From Patiria pectinifera (lineage: Eukaryota; Echinodermata; Asteroidea; Valvatida; Asterinidae), in assembly GCA_029964075.1 (NCBI GenBank), contig CM057135.1:44244457-44308456 (forward strand): DNA of 64,000 nucleotides. Reading direction: 5' to 3'. Position 1 is the first letter of the stretch. The number at the start of each line of letters is the position of its first letter. The notes under the pieces were generated by a model. The model did no database searches, was not told the origin of the DNA, and worked only from the letters and a program-made list of their open reading frames with translations. The position numbers and the translations under genes were made by a program. This document shows, piece after piece, positions 42,914 through 54,586 of the stretch.

Positions 42914-45001
42914 GTGAGTAAATCTAGGAAGTTGGGGAGGACTGGGTGTGTCGATAATGGAGGGACGTACATCCCACCAGACAAGCCCGAGTTCTCGGGG
43001 GACTGCACCGGTGATGGTACGTCACCGCGGCAGCAGTCCCCTAGTCGGCCCCTTCAGCCACTGCCGGCTGTCGGAGCTGACGGACCCGTTGACCAAGCGG
43101 GGGGCCGTACAACCCCACCGTCTTCGGTCAATATTCACGGGTCCGCCCAACTGAAGGGGAAACGCACCGGCAAGACAAAGAAATTGTCTGACGCCGGGGC
43201 AGTACCCAAAAAGGGACGTACGGCAAAAGGTGGCCCCGCTACGGGGCGCACCGTGCCTGTCCCTGGCCCGTCTACGGGGCACACGCAGCCGGAGGAAGTA
43301 CTCCTCCATGGCTCAGTGCACCCAGGCCCACCCAGCCCCGTGATTACAACGATGCCTGGGGATGGGCTGTTATATGGCAGGCTCGACCGTACAGCACCCG
43401 CTTATGTTACCGACGTGGGGGCGCTGTCGGCCGCCTGGGCTATTGATCGCGTAGAGCCGAATCCCTGGGATTCCCCCGGAGCGTTAACGGGAGCGTTAAC
43501 GCTACGCTCGGAGGGCCATGCCTCTACATCAGATTTTATTCGTTGTTCGGGCATCCCCGTGTCCCCGCAATCCTCGGCAACTACTTGTAGTCGTTCTTCA
43601 AAAAAGAAAAAATCGAAAAAGAACCGCCGTTCCCGCCGTTCTTCGACGAGTTCTGGCAAGTCATCCGGTCGATCACACCGTGGGAAACGCCACAAGGGTG
43701 GCGACCCGATTTCACGCGATGATTTTTTGGAGGCTTTTCACTCCCTCGCGGCCTCATTGTCGGGCGGGCAGGGAGACTACGGTCACAGCTGGATGACTCC
43801 GGACCAAAGGGACATACCGCACACGGTTAGCCGTGCACCAGAGTCCCCTCCAGAATTACAGCCCCCACCCGCCAGTCATCACGGCCGTGGTGGGGTGACT
43901 ACAGACCAGCAGACAATGCCGTGCACGGAGAGCCGTGCACCGGCGTCCCCGCCGGGTATTAGTTTACACCCATCGGTGTCACTAGAGTCTGAGCGGGGCC
44001 CGATATCGGGACACCGTGACGACGCTGCTTCGCCCCCGGGGCCTGGTTCCCATTCCCTGCTGACAACTCGCCCCCCGTACAATTCGGCGGACGAGAGCGA
44101 GCTGACCCGCACCATGCAACGTCTATCGGTGGCCGAGACTGAACTCCACTTGGATCAACGGGATATGATCAGGGTTCTGAATCTCCCTGCTGGTACCGAA
44201 CCTCCTCCTCCTCCTGAGCGTCAGTCGTTCAAGAAGAGATCGGGGCCGACGGCAGAACCGGTCCGGGCTTTTCCCACAATGCCCCTGGACCGCGTGTGCG
44301 TTGACCACATCGACGGGATAATGCACGCAAAGACATGGAGTGCCTACGCTAAGCGCGTAGACTCGTATTATCATTTTCCCCCAGGGGATTTTGAAAAATA
44401 TTTCTCAACTCCAGTCCTGCCGGACTCGGCCATTGACAAACTCGCCGCTGACTGAGGGACGGCTTCATCCAAGGTTCCTTTTACGGACAAGACCCGTGGG
44501 AAGCTGGAGGATGTCACCCGTAAAATGGACCCGGCGGCACGCATGGGTATGCGTGCGACGTCCTTTCTTCTTCTCCTATCCGAGTACCTTGCCCTGGGGT
44601 ATGAAGAAGAATCGGTGATACCAGCCGACATGATGGTGGCTGCTCTCCATTGCCTCGATCGCGGCCTAAGCTCCACTCTCGACCAGTTTGCTAGAGTGTC
44701 GACCTTAGCAACATCGTCACGCCGCACCAATGTGCTAGATGCGCTTTTCCTCCCTTCACCTGGAGCACGAAAGCGTCTCGACGATCTCCCGCTCTCAGGC
44801 CCGGACTTATTTTCTGGTAAGTTCCAGGAGGCCATGGAGGCCGAGGCAGAGCGCCTCAAGGCCAGGGAGAAAATAAATCTCAAGAAACCGGCCGAGCCGA
44901 AAACCGCGGACAAGACAAGGAAACAGCCATCTTTTGTCATTCCCCGGCGCCGCCCCACCGGTCAGAGCGGCCCGTGGTGGATTTCGTGGGCGCGCCGATA
45001 A
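42914..45001 (+). pseudogene. DIRS copy A gag-like protein, one in-frame stop
   Basis: One frame runs from 42914 to 45001 with a single TGA at 44453-44455 (after KLAAD). Copy B has Ser at the matching place (LTGDSGK), so this is a point nonsense change. The N-terminal third is Pro/Gly/Ser-rich and probably disordered. A strongly basic Lys/Arg/Ser block (KKKKSKKNRRSRRS, about residues 230-265) looks like a nuclear-localisation or RNA-binding region. The conserved core after the stop has MRATSFLLLLSEYLAL, SRRTNVLDALFL and DLFSGKFQEAMEAEAE. The role as nucleic-acid coat is inferred from gene order. Confidence 0.75.
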
Positions 45002-45009
45002 GACGGTCG

Positions 45010-46306
45010 GCCCTCGCGATTCACAACCACATACCAGACAACAGCGTCCCCAGGGGGGACCCGGGCAGGTTTCATGTCGACCTTCTTCTTAAAACCCCTC
45101 AACAAGTTCATACGTCCGAAACGTTTCCGCATGGAAACGTTACGGACCATTCTCGAATCGATCATAACGCCAGCGTGGGCGGCCAGTATAGACTTGAAAG
45201 ACGCGTACTTTCATGTACCGATCAGGCCGGAGCACCGCAAATTCCTACGTTTCCAATACAAAAATATACTGTACGAATTTGTGGTGCTCCCGTTCGGGCT
45301 GTCCACTTCTCCGCGGGTGTTCACCCGGATCATGAAGACGATCGGGGCGGCACTGCGGCGACGAGGGATCATGATTTTCATGAGTCCACCGGAGGAGCGC
45401 CTGCTGAACCTTCGGCAGTGCGTGTCCATCTTCCTCCCGACGTTAGTGGCTCCGGCCCGAGCCTGGCTCAGGCTGCTGGGCCTTATGGCCAGTTTGGTGG
45501 ACTTAGTGGATTTTTGCAGGTTGAGAATGAGGCCAATTCAACTTCACCTGCTTTCTTTCTACAGACCCCGCTGGCACCCGATCGACCATCCGGTGCCCAC
45601 TACGTCTTGGCTAGTCCCCCACCTTCGTTGGTGGCTAGTCGAGGCCAATTTAACGCAGGGCCGCGTTTCCGCCCGCCCCGCCCGTCGGTACTTATCACGA
45701 CCGACGCGTCAGGGTACGGCTGGGGGGGCTACCCTCCACCCCCGACAGGTCGCGGGCGTATGGGGCCCCGAACATCAATCATCCCACATCAACGTCCTCA
45801 ACGTCACCAACGCCCTAAAACATTTCCAGTCGGACGTCAGAGGGCAAGCAGTCCTGGTACGATGCGACAACGCCACAGTGGTGGCATACATCAATCACCA
45901 GGGGGGCACTCGGTCAGGCCATCTGTGCGCACTAACGTGGGATCTCACTCTCTGGTGCATACATCACGGGATTGCACTGTCGTCAGTCCACATCCCAGGC
46001 GAAGAGAACCACACAGCCGACGCTCTCTCCAGAGGCTGGATCGCCCCGACAGAGTGGTCACTGCTCCCACAGGTGGCTCAGTCGATCTTCCAACTAATCG
46101 ACCGGCCGCATGTGGACCTATTCGCGTCGCGAATGAACAATCAGCTACCGATCTACTGCACGAGGGGCCCAGACCCCAACGTGTGGCAGACTGATGCGCT
46201 GTCGGTACAGTGGGACGGCCTACTGGCCTACGCCTTCCCACCCATCTCCCTTGTTTCTCGAGTGCTGACCAAGATCGAGCAGGAGGATTGCCGAATTCTC
46301 CTATAG
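45010..46306 (+). pseudogene. DIRS copy A reverse transcriptase and RNase H, active site deleted
   Basis: The frame 45074-46306 shows LNKFIRPKRFRMETL, SIDLKDAYFHVPI and VVLPFGLSTSPRVFTRI. It then runs from RRGIMIFM directly into SPPEERLLNLRQ. Copy B has about 60 residues here, including the region that normally holds the YxDDW catalytic box, so copy A has an in-frame deletion of the active site. RNase H is split between frames: TTDASGYGWGG near 45700 in one, then VRCDNATVVAYINHQGG and GEENHTADALSRG in the other. The tail LIDRPHVDLFASRMNNQLP is typical of DIRS proteins. It cannot make cDNA. Confidence 0.85.
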
Positions 46307-46328
46307 CCCCATTCTGGCCCCGCCAGCC

Positions 46329-47503
46329 GTGGTTTCCCCGGCTCGTCCGACTCTTGGTTCACCGCCCGGTAATTCTACCGAGGAGGGCCGATCTCCTTTA
46401 TCAGCCCAGCTCGGGAATCAGTCGTCAGGCTCCGGGGGATCTTCATCTGACGTGCTGGGTATTGTCACGCGATCCCTCTGCTCAGCAGGCCTTTCGCGAC
46501 GAGCTGCAACAATTACAGCCCAGTCCCGCAGAGCCTCAACCCGAAAGGTGTATGATAGCAGACTACGCCATTTCTTTAAATGGTGTAGACGGCAATCCAT
46601 TCATCCCCCCAATACTTCTGTAGGGGAAGTGGGGGATTTCCTCCTATACCTTTTTAACAGTGGGCTCACGACAGCCACGGTCAAAAATTATCGATCGGCC
46701 GTTGCCGCGATCCATCAGGGATTTCCGGATGGTTCCTCCGTTTCCGGCAACCCTGCAATTAGCCAACTGATCAAGGGGATGTTTAATACTCGTCTCCCAG
46801 TACGCACATTAATTCCATCTTGGGACCTCTTCAGTGTACTATCTACACTGGCGAGGACTCCTTTTGAACCAATGAATTGCTCAACTTTGTTACAACTCTC
46901 CATCAAAGTAGCTTTTCTATTGGCTGTCGCTACGTCCCGACGACGTAGCGAACTACACTCGTTATCGATGCAGACAGGACACATCCGGTGGGAACCGGAG
47001 GGTGTCCGCCTGATCCCTACGGCCGGTTTTCTCACAAAGAACCAGTCAGAGACCTTTACGCCCCCGGACATCTTTGTCCCAGACATCAAGTCTTTTTCGA
47101 ACGAGACAAACGACAAACTTTGGTGCCCAGTTCGAGCACTTAAGTGGTATGTCAACCGTACGAAGTCACTTCGTACGGGACACGACAAATTGTTCATCAC
47201 AACGACCCCGCCCCATGGGCCGGCGTCCCGCGATACAATCACTCGCTGGATCGTGACAGCTATCCGTTCGGTACCGGGCGGCTGGCCAGCGACCCAGGGA
47301 CCCATTCGAGCACATGAGGTCAGGGGAGTGTCCACCTCGTGGGCCTTTTTTAAGGGTGTCCCCCCTAGGTGACATCGTCCAGGCAGCCTGCTGGAAGAAC
47401 CCTAACACGTTCTCCGAATGCTACCTGAAGGATGTCCTCCAGGCAGATGGCAAGGCTGGAAGAGAAGTGTTACTGGCGGCCAGTCGAGCCTCACGGAAGC
47501 ACT
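46329..47503 (+). pseudogene. DIRS copy A tyrosine recombinase, one frameshift
   Basis: The main frame (46329-47372) carries STRKVYDSRLRHFFKWC in the N-terminal DNA-binding domain, SRRRSELHSL with the first catalytic Arg, CPVRALKWYV and AHEVRGVSTSWAFFKGVP with His-x-x-Arg. A one-base change in a C-tract near 47358 ends this frame, and the catalytic Trp and Tyr follow in the next frame (AACWKNPNTFSECYLKDVL, to 47503). Only this shift separates it from an open gene of about 390 residues, so its loss looks recent. The enzyme would insert circular cDNA by recombination. Confidence 0.87.
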
Positions 47504-47774
47504 AACGGGTGAGCATATAAATATACATGTATATATTTCTATGGGCATTAAGTTTAATGAGGTGTACCTATCATGTGTTCATCCCCATAATGGTTACACC
47601 CCCCTGACCTTTTGCGCACGAGCTCTTGGGTTCCACTTACGAGGTGAAGCCTAGAGCGTCTGGGGTGTTAGGTTTTTGTTGGTGTGGATTGCCTTTGGCC
47701 ACGCCTCATGTCCTACACCCCTGTAGACATACGGTAATTCGCGTATACCCACCGCCTTACTCGGTGCGAGTCTA

Positions 47775-48125
47775 TGCATATGTAGTATTCGCTCTACAGG
47801 TAAGTAGAGTGATGTAGACTCTCCCCCCCCCCCCCCACAGTAGTGTGGTTGGGGTCTACGAGCGAATACTTACCTGAAGAGCACCCCTCCCTCCTTCCCC
47901 ACTATACTTGATTCCTTGAGTGCTTACGCAAGTAACGCTTGAGAAAAAGAGGACGCTAACGTAGTGCGCATGTCACAGGGCGTCGTGGGTAGGACACGCG
48001 AGGGCGCTATTGTGTAAAACTCTTAGCAAATTGCCTGCCGGCATAGGGAACAATGCATATGTAGTATTTGCTCTACAGGTAAGTATTCGCTCGTAGACCC
48101 CAACCACACTACTGTGGGGGGGGGG
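47775..48125 (+). repeat. Internal complementary region and right terminal repeat of DIRS copy A
   Basis: 47775-47819 is the reverse complement of 42595-42639. 47823-47875 is the reverse complement of about 48076-48125, including a C-tract opposite a terminal G-tract. 47935-48100 is the inverted terminal repeat. The sequence ACAGGTAAGTA occurs in both. Confidence 0.9.
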
Positions 48126-48785
48126 AATTCATTTCCTTCTCTGTTCATTCCTTTCTATGACAATTTTTGTTTTGTTTAATAGGGTTTTATTTTTACCTTT
48201 TTTATATGCATTTTTAATAATCAGTAATTTTGGGGTTTTCTTGTTTCAAAGTGAGTTAGTGCATAAAGGTACATGTAAAATCTTTGCTTTTTGTGATTTT
48301 GTTGTTTGAAACAATATAATTGTTCAAAATCTTCTAAAGTAGGGTGCAAACATGTAACAAGATGTTGAAAATTTAGCCAAGTGACTACTCCATTGTTAAA
48401 AAAAAAATGGGAACAAGTATCACGTAACTTGTTCGGTCACAAACTCGCATGTAAAAAGTGTGCCCGCAGGCAACGTTTTGAAACCATCTTCAAGGTATTT
48501 GATACCAGCCCTATGTTCACTGTGAGCAAGGTTTCTGAAGTAACATTGGTATGTATTTTTCTGGGTTAGTAGCTTAAATTTTTGCTGCAAGTCATAAATA
48601 GATGCAATAAAGCTGCATTGGATAAAAAAACAGTCTTTAGAATCTACCACAAATTTATCCATTTTTTTTTCAAACATGTTAAATCCATTTTTGGTAATCT
48701 TGTTGTCTGAATGATTTAGTCAGATTTTCTTTTGACATTTTTGATAAGGCGGCATCAATTTCAAAACAAAGATATGATTTCTACG
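48126..48785. other. DNA between DIRS copies
   Basis: A stretch at about 48270-48360 resembles the left half of the TTAA-ended MITE at 4441. No gene recognised. Confidence 0.4.
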
Positions 48786-48814
48786 GCGCTCTTTTTACCC
48801 GTAGAGTATTACTA

Positions 48815-49196
48815 CAGAGTGAGTCAGTGAAAGCGGAACCCAAACCCCATAAAATATATTTCTTATTTATAAAATATGTAGCACCAAAAATAATAATGAC
48901 TGGAAAGCCAATTTCATAAGCTACTTTTAGATGAAAAATTACTGAAATTGCTCAATCGTTTTAAAGAATCTCACCATTTAACCCTTTGAAGCCTGAATTA
49001 TATATGAGCGTTGACCTCCTGACCCTGAACTATTAAATGGTGATAATTTCTGAACAGATTGACCAATTTCAGTTTTTCATCTAAAAGTACCTTATGAAAT
49101 TGGCTTTCCAGTCATTATTATTTTTGGTGCTACATATTTGTTCAACTATGAAATAAAATTTGGGGGTTTGGGTTCCGCTGTTTTTTATTCACCCTG
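48815..49196. mobile_element. Foldback MITE in the left end of DIRS copy C
   Basis: Arms of about 150 bp are inverted: CAGAGTGAGTCAGTG outermost at the left, CACCCTG at the right, with AATAATAATGACTGGAAAGC and its complement inside. Comparison with copy D (TACTACATATATGCAT) shows an insertion at TA (TA at the left, AA at the right), so it is probably Tc1/mariner-derived. Confidence 0.83.
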
Positions 49197-49549
49197 AACA
49201 TATGCAATATTCCCTAGAAGGCGCTAGCCATTCGCTAAAATTTATTACCCACAGTACATTGCGGCCCACCTGCCACACTTCCTCTTTTCTCTTTTTTTCT
49301 TAGTGGCGTTTTGTGAAAGACGTATATTTACAAAGCTCTCGCTTTGCACATTTTCTCAGTCTTTCCTCAGCCATTTTATAGCTAAGTTCATAGTTTTATT
49401 CAACTATATGTCTTCTGTTGTTACTTCTACACGATGAGTGATTTTTAAAAATATTTTGGCCGTTTTTTCGTGATATTTCTTCGATCGTTACAGGTATATT
49501 CGGGAGTGAGGTCTTACACAGCACAGGTTGCCGGTCCCTCACTCTTGTT

Positions 49550-50300
49550 GCACAGTTATCATGAGACCATGTGCTTGAGGCTTCGCACAGGTTACAAGTA
49601 CTTCTTGCCTTACCCATTTAGCAAGGCTTCACACAGGCTGCAATGAGCTCGCTTCCCACATTAACAAGTCCACTTTTTAACGTGAGACTTAACAAAGGCT
49701 GCAGGAAACTCATGTCGTACAGAGCAAGTAAGGCCTTGCACAAGCTGCTGGCTACTCACTTTGTGCCTGTACGTCACAACCGTTCACATGAGGCTTTACA
49801 CGGTCTGAAAGTCACTCATGGATAAGGCTTTGCATAGGGGAACGTTGCACGAGTTGCAAGCCACTCATCCACTATTTACCGACCCATCAGCGTGATATTA
49901 GCTACTTAGCCAATCCCTCACACTGCACCGACTATTTGGGGTCTTCGTCTTCAAAACGACTGCGGTTATTTACTCAGCGATACTTTGTCATTTAACCAGC
50001 ATGTTTCGTTGTCTCACAGCTGTTTTGCTGTACCGAAGGAGTGAGACTTTATACGAGGCGAGTGTCGCATGAGTTGCAAGCCACTTCCCCCTTACCTACA
50101 TTACAAGTTGCCATCCAATCAGCATGATATTTTTCGCTTTTCATCACATCCCTCATGCCAACACGAATGCCACTATTTAACCAGCGTTTCGCTGTTATTT
50201 AAATGGGAGCTTTTGTTGTCTCACAGCAGTGTTGCTGTACAGAACGGATGAGACATTGCACGGGGCGAGTGCCGCAAGAGTTGCAAGCCACCCCCCCCCC
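49550..50300 (+). repeat. Degenerate repeats in the DIRS copy C leader
   Basis: Variants of GGCTTTGCACAGGCTGCAAG and GTTGCAAGCCACTC recur every 50-90 bases. The same set appears in copy D at 52760-53070. Confidence 0.7.
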
Positions 50301-52082
50301 CTCCTTACCTACGCTACCAGTTACCGTCCAGTCAGCATGAGATTTCGGTATTAACAAATCCTTCGCGCTGAACCAAATACTCGGTGCTTTTGTCTTCTAC
50401 ACGAACACCACTATTTAACTGGCGAATCGCTGCTATTTATCCGGCAGTTTTGTTATCTACACACTTTCGCAGTTGCACGCTTCCGACATACTACTTAATT
50501 TATACTAGAATATTAGAGCGATACATACTTCATAAGATGGGCCTGTCGCTCTCTTTCAGACTAGTTTACTGGCCCCCTGAAAATCGTGCTGGCCGCCACA
50601 CTATTGCTCTGGCCGTTCCGATTATTTCGGTTGCTGTTTTTAAGGATCCTTTTATTTGGGCATTTTTCCCCATTCTGAAGTCATGTCATCCACGGGCTCC
50701 CAAAAAGAAATCTTCGTTGATTTCCAAACCCAGGAACACCTAAAAGATTCAGCCCAGTCCTGCCCATGAGGAGATCGCTGGCCACGCGACCACATCCAAC
50801 ACTACTCAGCCGGCCTCATCAGCCATGTCCACGGCCCCAATATCTGGTGATCCTAGTGCCAGGGCCCCGCCTGCTAAGACGGTGATTGAACTTTGTTCAC
50901 CCCAGCCTTTGGTTTGGTTTCTCTGATTGGTTCAGTAACATCAGACTTCCCGCTGCTTCTGGAGTCCCTCTACAATCAGAAGCTGATTCATCTTCTTAGA
51001 AGAAGAAGAAATGCAGGTCAACATATATGTCCACTGATAGTTCTGTCAGCCACAAGTGACATATGTCTTCTCTTAAGGACACGGCTTTGCTTCAAGCAAT
51101 TCAGAACTTGTCTGAAACCTTGTCAGCCTTCTCCAAACAGACAGTAGTCTGTTTGGAGCGGCTGATCTGGGCTCGTCGCCCCCTTATCAGCCCCGGCCGC
51201 CTCCAAACCCTGTCAAACCCCACACGATTTCCTGTCCACCGGACTCTCCAATCATGTCGGTATTTGCACCTAGTTCTCTAGGTGCTCCTATGCTGTCTGA
51301 ACTTCTTGCCAAAGACCAAGATGTTGCCTCTTCTCAGTCATTTTTGTGAGGTCGAGGCCGAATATGAAGAGGACTTAAGTATGCCAGCCTCCATGGCCTC
51401 GCTTTATCACCTGGTACAACAAATATGAGACATTCATTGGGATTCCCTGAACCTGTGAAGATCGCACCTACTACACAGCCAAAATTATTCAAATAACTAA
51501 TGGCTCCTGACTCGCTAGTCTCTCCGGCCCGATCCCACCCAAGTGGTTCCCTTCGATCAGGTTTGCTCACAACAGATTCAGTTTGTATTTGACCAACCCA
51601 AACTGCGTTGTCCTATTTGCCTTTCGAGTTTATACTCCTTCCCGGCAGACGAGAGGACCCAGTATCTCACCACGCCTACCAATGCTGACAACGTGCGTGA
51701 TAAACTGGCCCCCAATTCTGGTCATTGGGGTGACGTTCTGCAAGTCCACGAGCCACCTCCCACCCTTTGGTCTTGACCGCCGCCTTTCGGCAGTGGTTCG
51801 GCTGGCAGAAGTGATCATGCTCACCAACAACGGGCCCCCATCACAGGACCCCTCAGTGCCCATTTGCCCCATTTTGCCAGGTCCTGGATCCACATCACTT
51901 TGGACTGGTGGGTACTTGCCACCATCTCACTCGGTTACTGCCTGGAGTTCAACCGCTTCATAAAACCCACATGGTTTCACATGGACACCCTCGACTCTCT
52001 GCTAATCTCTTGCTGGGCCACCTGCCTGGATCTCAAGGACGCGTATCTGCACGTTCTGATCGACCCAGACCACACCTGTTGA

Positions 52083-52421
52083 GTCGAATCAGCGACTCAA
52101 AGACTAGAGTTGAATTTAGTCCTTTGTTCACAGTGACTTGAGTTGAGTCATTCTATTATAAAAGAGACTCAAAGTCAATGACTTGATTCATTTACAACTC
52201 TGCACGTTCAGTGTATATGTAACATGTCGTATCATGCATTCTATGTACATCTTTTAAGCATACGGTACCTCAACTTAATGGTGGTGGGCCAGGCAATGCA
52301 GACACATTTATTGTCATCCACACCTTCAGGGTTCATTAGAACAGTATCATACATGCATTATTGGCAGTTCCTCTTCAAAAATCTTTCAGAATTTCTAAAA
52401 AGTAAATGTTCTTATTCTACT
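52083..52421. other. Non-coding junction between DIRS copies C and D
   Basis: A GACTCAA-rich patch at 52083-52190 could be a short MITE; its ends are not clear. Confidence 0.35.
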
Positions 52422-53402
52422 GTGCTCTACTTACCCCTAGAGTATTACTACATATATGCATTATTCCGTAGAGAGCGCTAACCATATGCTGAGATTTATT
52501 ACCAGCAGTACATTGCACCCCGCCCGCCATACTTCTCTTAGCGGCGCTACGTGGAAGACGTATATTCTCAGACCTCTCCATTTGCTCAGCCATTTATTAT
52601 AGCAAAGTTCATTGTTTTTATTCAACTATTTTTGTTGTATCTACAAGTTGGGTGAGTTTTTGTAACATTTTGGTCAGTTTTTCATGCTATTTCATGGGCG
52701 TTATGGGTAGTTTTCGGGAGAGAGAGCACAGATTGTCGGTCCCTCACTCCTGTTACATGGTTCTTACGAGACTGTGTGCATGAGGCTTCGCACAGGTTGC
52801 AAGTAGCTCACGCCATACCCATCTAGCAAGGCTTTGCACAGGCTGCAAGCTGTTCGCTTTCCACATTTACACGACAATTTTTAACGCTGCAGGAAACTCG
52901 CGTCGTACGGAGCAAGTGAGGCCTTGCACAAGCTGCTGGCCACTTGCTTACGCTCGTACGTCGCGACCGTTCGCATGAGGCTTTACATGGGAAGAAAGTC
53001 ACGCCGCACCAAACGGACAAGGCTTTGCACCGGGGAGCATTGCACGAATTGCAAGCCACTCCAATCTACGCTGCAACCTAACGACCCATAAGCGTGATAT
53101 TCGCTACTTAGCCAATCCTCCATGCTGCACCGAATATTGGTGTCTTCGTCTTCAAACGAATTTCATTTTTTACCTTGCAATACCCTGTTTAAATACCGGC
53201 AGTTTTTGTTGTATCACAGCAGTGAATATGCCCACAGACAACCCCCCCCCATCATGACAGCACCTATAAGAACCTGTTTGACCCATTCGACTGGGTCCTT
53301 GGACCAAATCACTTCATTCCGGTGGGTACTCGACACCGTCTCACTGGGCTACTGCCTGGAGTTCACGAGGGCCCCCTGCCAGAGTGGGGGTCTTCACCAG
53401 AA
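52422..53402 (+). mobile_element. DIRS-like element, copy D, 5' fragment
   Basis: The left end GCTCTACTTACCCCTAGAG runs into a leader homologous to copy C (52500-53200), then straight to an RT-start remnant (SFRWVLDTVSLGYCLEFTR) and stops near 53400. Gag and everything downstream are deleted. Confidence 0.72.
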
Positions 53403-54040
53403 TTGTGAAAAAAAATTAAATTATGAAGATATCAGCTTGCAAACAGATTTTATCCAAATTTGAATTTTAGTATGATTTTGAATGAAAAGTGATTTTTTTT
53501 TTCTGATACCTCATTAAAAGGGCATATTTGAAAAAAAATTTTTTACTGCTTAAAAGTAGTGAACAAGGGTGTTTTCTTCATTGTTGTATATACAAGCAAA
53601 CAGCTAATATTTTTTTAATTGTCAAAATTCGTCCTTGAATATCACTGTTTTGGCAATATTTTGACTTGAAAATGCATGTGAATCGTGTTGAACATCAAGA
53701 AATGCACACTGGGAAGTCGCTGAACGAGTACAAAGTGCTGAATCTTTCAGAAATATAGAGGATTTTGTACTCCTTATGGTTGAAGTCAAGAAACCTCAAT
53801 CTGCCATTCACACCACGTATGTGGGATGTGGTGTGTGGGACACAGACACACTACATTTTCCGTGTTCCACAAGTGTGAGCGTGATAATGAGTTTATTTCA
53901 AGCAGATTTGACTTGCAGTACAGTTGAAACTAGCATGCTTTACACGAACATTTCAGCAGTTTAGGGCAGCTGGAATGTCGCTCCCATCTTGGAATAGCGC
54001 AATGCACAGGGTGCAGTAGGACTGTGCAATACTATACAAA
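53403..54040. other. AT-rich DNA without recognised genes
   Basis: A short frame at 53776-53964 shows no resemblance to known families. Confidence 0.4.
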
Positions 54041-54044
54041 TAAC

Positions 54045-54129
54045 GAATGTTTGTGAGTGCAATGGTAAGAATAATTTCATCTGTCACCGAATGAAATCAT
54101 TCTTACCATTGCACGAACGTGAAACATTC
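54045..54129. repeat. Hairpin next to the Crypton element
   Basis: GAATGTTTGTGAGTGCAATG at the left and CATTGCACGAACGTGAAACA at the right are imperfect inverted repeats of about 37 bp around an 11-nt loop. The word CCATTGCAC and its complement recur at the far end of the element (55890-55940). Confidence 0.8.
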
Positions 54130-54194
54130 ATTATTTGTTTTATATAACACCTGAATAAATCCTCATCATCTGATTAGTTGACTTTTAATAGCCA

Positions 54195-54490
54195 ATTTAT
54201 TCAAGTTAAAAATTGTTTACAAGTTTGACAAGTTCAGAGTTATCATATTTAATTTATGCAAACTGTTCAACAGGTTGAGAACTATCATATTCAATTTATC
54301 TCAATTTAAAACTTTTCCAGAAGTTTAGAACTCAAACAGTTCAATAAGTTCAGAACTTATATATCCAGTTTATGCAAGTTAATAGCTGTTCCACAAGTTC
54401 AGAACTCAAACAGTTTAAATAAATTTAGAACTATATCCAATTAATGCAAGTCCATGCAAGTTAAAAGTTGAGAACTGTCCAAAGGGGTCA
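54195..54490. repeat. Degenerate AT-rich minisatellite
   Basis: Variants of CAAGTTCAGAACT and CAATTTATGCAAGTT recur about every 50-60 bases over five to six units. Confidence 0.7.
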
Positions 54491-54586
54491 AAACTGTTCA
54501 TTAAGTTCCTAAGAAACAGATATCTTCAGATGCTGAAAGCCATCGAAAAATTAGCAGTGTCAAACTGGTAAAGATTCACCTGCGTC

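Larger units (their letters stand above)
42595..48125 (+). mobile_element. DIRS-type retrotransposon, copy A, full structure, inactivated
   Basis: The 5.5 kb element has inverted terminal repeats (42595-42765 and 47935-48125) and an internal complementary region at 47775-47875. The left half of that region is the reverse complement of the element's first 45 bases and the right half that of its last 50. That is the defining DIRS layout, which restores ends through circular cDNA. Gene order is gag, reverse transcriptase with RNase H, then tyrosine recombinase. A stop in gag, loss of the RT catalytic box and several frameshifts make this copy non-autonomous. No target duplication is expected or seen. 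Confidence 0.93.
48786..52082 (+). mobile_element. DIRS-like element, copy C, truncated
   Basis: The left end (ACCCGTAGAGTATTACTA, then CATATGCAATATTCCC after a MITE) matches that of copy D. A long leader (49200-50700) follows, with degenerate repeats. Gag remnants lie at about 50700-51300. A reverse transcriptase start follows (WVLATISLGYCLEF, then DTLDSLLIS and CLDLKDAYLHVLI) and stops at 52080. RNase H, recombinase and the right end are missing. Many stops make it non-functional. Confidence 0.75.

Noticed and set aside
44371-44958. 195-codon minus-strand frame
   Set aside because: It is the complement of the well-supported DIRS gag core and has Arg/Ser-rich composition typical of a shadow frame.
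46715-47335. 206-codon minus-strand frame
   Set aside because: It is antisense to the DIRS recombinase, which has all catalytic blocks.
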